From Lepeophtheirus salmonis (taxonomy: Eukaryota > Arthropoda > Copepoda > Siphonostomatoida > Caligidae): a DNA stretch of 64,000 nt. A model generated the notes under the pieces. That model was not told the origin of the DNA and did not search any database. It saw nothing but the letters and a program-made list of their open reading frames with translations. Numbering within the stretch: position 1 is the first letter of the stretch; each line of letters opens with the position of its first letter. Positions 61,181 to 64,000 of the stretch are shown one piece after another. The translations under genes were made by a program, and so were the position numbers. The DNA lies in contig NC_052132.2 in assembly GCF_016086655.4 (NCBI RefSeq), forward strand, positions 4,342,805-4,406,804, read 5' to 3'.

Positions 61181-61865
61181 CTCTAGAGCATTAGTTACAT
61201 TCTTATTGAATGAGAAGACCAAATTATCCATAATTTGTCTCATGCAGAGTCATATTATTATTTATATAATTTCAAATAATATTTTTGAACTCAAATCGCT
61301 GATAATTATCCATAAAAGCATGAAAAATGTTTATATTTATGAGAAAAATAATTTTATTTTTTGGTTTCATTCTTGTAGCAATAAAATGAAATCAAGATTT
61401 TGACCACATTTCAAGGGATTTTACTACTTGTAGTCAGTCCCTTAACCAACACTATCTAAATCTAAATAGGGGCTGAAAATAAAATTAAACTGGTTGTGGC
61501 TGTACTTATTTAAGATGACATTTTTATTTGTTTATAAATATTTTTTTTTTAGCTAAAAGCCCAAAATTTGAAATTATTTTATATTTATTTAATATTTATG
61601 AACATTCACTTTTTCACAAGACGTTACAGGTCTGGAAAATACATTCAAAAATAAAAGAATGTGAAACAAAATAATTTAAAATGTTGTCAAAATTCTGCAG
61701 TTTTATTGAAAGACAATTTAAACTCGAATGAGCACACGTTAGAGTGTAAAACTCTGAATATGATCATTTTTTCTTAATTGATTTTTGTGTTATATATAGA
61801 GCATATTTATTAAAACTACATAACAACACCAAATGGAGCTTAATATATCACAAAGTTACGGTTAG

Positions 61866-62040
61866 TTTTGTATTTTTAACGTTTTGTGCTACCTTAACCT
61901 CTCCAAAATTTAATGGTCTCTTACAGTGACCATTTATAATCTTCTTAACAGGTTAGATCAAAATCACTTTTTCTAACTTTTGCAGGAATCCTTGTGACCA
62001 CCATACAAACAAGCATAGGTAAAAATATAACCTTCGTTGT
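61866..62040 (-). repeat. Helitron-like repeat family D, truncated copy (unit 2)
   Basis: Duplicate of 50690-50876, nearly identical. Confidence 0.6.
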
Positions 62041-63604
62041 CAAAAATAACTAATTAAATAGAAATCTGTCTTTTTATTTAATTTATATTTGCTAAAAAAA
62101 TTGTTAAATCAGTAATTATAATATAGTAATTACTCTTAGCTAGTTGCATATTTTAATAAAATAATTTTACAAATCTGAAACTGTTTTCATTTTATGTTTG
62201 AAATATTAAGTATACACTTCAATGGACCAGACTAGTAGAAAGGTTATTTGAATTTTAAAAGCTTGAGAATCCTTTTAATTCTCAAGTTCTGTTACTTATC
62301 AAAGGTGGATTAGGAACTATAATGTTTATTCAAAGAGGAAATATATATACATAGTGAAGATTAAACTCAACCCTTTCTCTTGAACCTATCATACGCAGAG
62401 TTATAAATATATATATATGAACACACCAATAAAAAACCCTCATTCCTGTCATAATTGTCATTTCTTATTCATAGATCCTTGTACATATATACTATAATGT
62501 ATCCCCTCATATCCTTTAAGACAGAGAATTCTTTCTTCGAAGTTCTCTATATTATATATTACGTATTATAAGTAACCCTCCCCTTCAATTTTTATTGTTA
62601 TGAAGAAAATAAGACAATATTAAATAAAATATATATTTGGAGTATAACAAAAGGATTTCGCATGAATGGATAAGAAGATCTTTCTTCATTCCAAGAGACG
62701 TGATACCATTTTCATCAGTATCAAATATACAACAATATCTTATCAACAACACGGGTTGACTCCATCACTAATTTATTTTGGGGGATGATGATTCCAAAAA
62801 TTCTATTATTATTATTACTCTAAGAAGACATAAATATGAATAAAAAGAAAATTAAAAATTGGGAAAGAGGAAAGAATGGTTAAAAATAATATAATGTATT
62901 CTTCATAATCTCTTTATGTTCCTTTTTCCATATCGTAAGACCCCTGAAGCGACTAATCATATTATATGAATTCATTAAGAAAAAGAATCACGAGGAATTG
63001 ACCATAAATTCTTATACATCACGTTGTTACCTCTATTCTATCACAAAACCTTTTATGCGGAAATTAACAGAGAAAAAAAGGCCTTATCCAATTGGTAGTT
63101 ACTAATTCTGCACCATTTTCCCCAATTTTAGAACTATAATTCAATAATTGTTTAGAATTGTTCACAGCTTAACAAAAGCTAATTCTAATTTAACCAATGA
63201 ATGGCTGGAAGCCTGATTAAGGAAAAGGAAACAGAAATAACAAAGTACACTGTATATTTTTGTGTTAGTGAGGGAGCGCCGTCACGTAGCCGTAGGCCTT
63301 AGGTCTTAATGGCTCTTTATATCAATACGAGGTTAAAAAATAAGGATGGGACAATTAATCCTATCGGAGAATCTTGAGATTTCTGGAATCGGCATCAGAA
63401 AAATTATGTTTAATTTGCGATTACGTATTACTCTTAAGGTATCTAGGAAAGCTTCGCATTGCCAAAGTTGAAATTTGAAGATTGCGCTCTTATTTTAATT
63501 GCTACATGAACTTAACTTTTTATTTACCAAAGCCGTCATCCTTATTATTTCTACATTTTTAAAGGGGAGTGCGATAAGTATTAGTAAAATTATCACTTAG
63601 TACA

Positions 63605-63715
63605 TGAAGAACGATGAGTAACTATGAGGATTGGTGTGGGGCTATAAGTCCTTGTTGGACTCCTGGTAAAATTGAGGATCGGTGTCCCTATAATTCCTGC
63701 CTATACACTTGCTAG
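63605..63715 (+). repeat. dispersed repeat family C copy (unit 2)
   Basis: Duplicate of 52445-52556. Ends at gctag, where unit 2 jumps to sequence equivalent to 53246. Confidence 0.65.
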
Positions 63716-64000
63716 TAACACTTTCCTTACATTTTGTATCTTAATATTTCTTTGTAAATAATTGATAAATGTGGAATAGAGCAAAAGAGATGTCGTTATT
63801 ACTCTCTTCCATACAGACGATGTAGCAGAGGAGATTACAAAGTTCCTAAATTTCCATAATCAAACTGTCCATCGAATTATAGACAGATTTAAACAATTCG
63901 TAATACTACTAGATCTTTGATGTAATATTCCAACACCAGACTATATTTCAATTGAACAATTTCCAAATAGTACTTATACTCAATCTATACATTTTTATAC

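Larger units (their letters stand above)
59602..64000 (+). repeat. tandem duplication, unit 2 (cut by window end)
   Basis: Aligns with 48725-53530 in the same orientation. Unit 2 has about 205 extra bases at 59812-60016 and about 118 extra at about 60477-60594, and lacks the 689 bases 52557-53245 of unit 1. The match is still running at base 64000. Confidence 0.92.

Overview
This is AT-rich eukaryotic DNA with no bacterial features: no operons, no ribosome binding sites, no dense coding. I could not find one convincing host gene. Every long stretch of recognisable protein-coding sequence is a decayed transposable element. The mixture of several mariner/maT-type DNA transposons, a piggyBac, a hAT MITE, a non-LTR retrotransposon RNase H fragment, a pogo-like fragment and Helitron-like repeats fits an invertebrate. 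The types of mariner and dispersed repeat suggest an arthropod, perhaps a parasitic copepod such as a sea louse. That last step is inference from memory and was not tested.

Layout. 1-700: 3' ends of a classical mariner. 3.25-3.6 kb: a doubtful coding patch. 4.67-6.05 kb: a mariner (maT-like) pseudogene on the minus strand, its 5' side lost in a degenerate tandem repeat. 7.1-10.0 kb: dispersed repeats. 10.85-12.8 kb: a TE terminus and a second transposase pseudogene (+). 14.3-15.05 kb: a long imperfect inverted repeat. 15.6-16.1 kb: a diverged direct repeat. 17.2-18.27 kb: a third transposase pseudogene (+). 18.5-19.26 kb: a non-LTR retrotransposon RNase H remnant (-). 21.84-22.17 kb: the only open frame that looks like a possible exon. 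23.2-24.15 kb: a fourth transposase pseudogene (+). 26.38-27.3 kb: a second, differently deleted copy of the 17-kb element. 29.6 kb: pogo-like N-terminus. 30-38 kb: three Helitron-like repeats and an 894-bp internally deleted mariner with both terminal inverted repeats. 42.1-42.4 kb and 47.4-47.6 kb: mariner end fragments. 44.8-45.05 kb: a coiled-coil coding remnant (-). 55.6-56.2 kb: mariner C-terminal fragment. 56.57-57.8 kb: piggyBac pseudogene (-).

The main structural finding is at the right end. Sequence from 48725 is repeated, nearly identical and in the same orientation, from 59602 to the end of the window. The second copy begins where a unit of about 10.9 kb would end, so this looks like a head-to-tail tandem duplication of 48725-59601, cut off by the window edge. 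Both copies carry the same hAT MITE at the same place, so the MITE is older than the duplication.

The genes do not work together as a system: each transposase is broken by stops, frameshifts or deletions. Some elements keep their terminal repeats and could once have been moved by a transposase from elsewhere. Element borders and residue counts were made by eye and should be taken as approximate.
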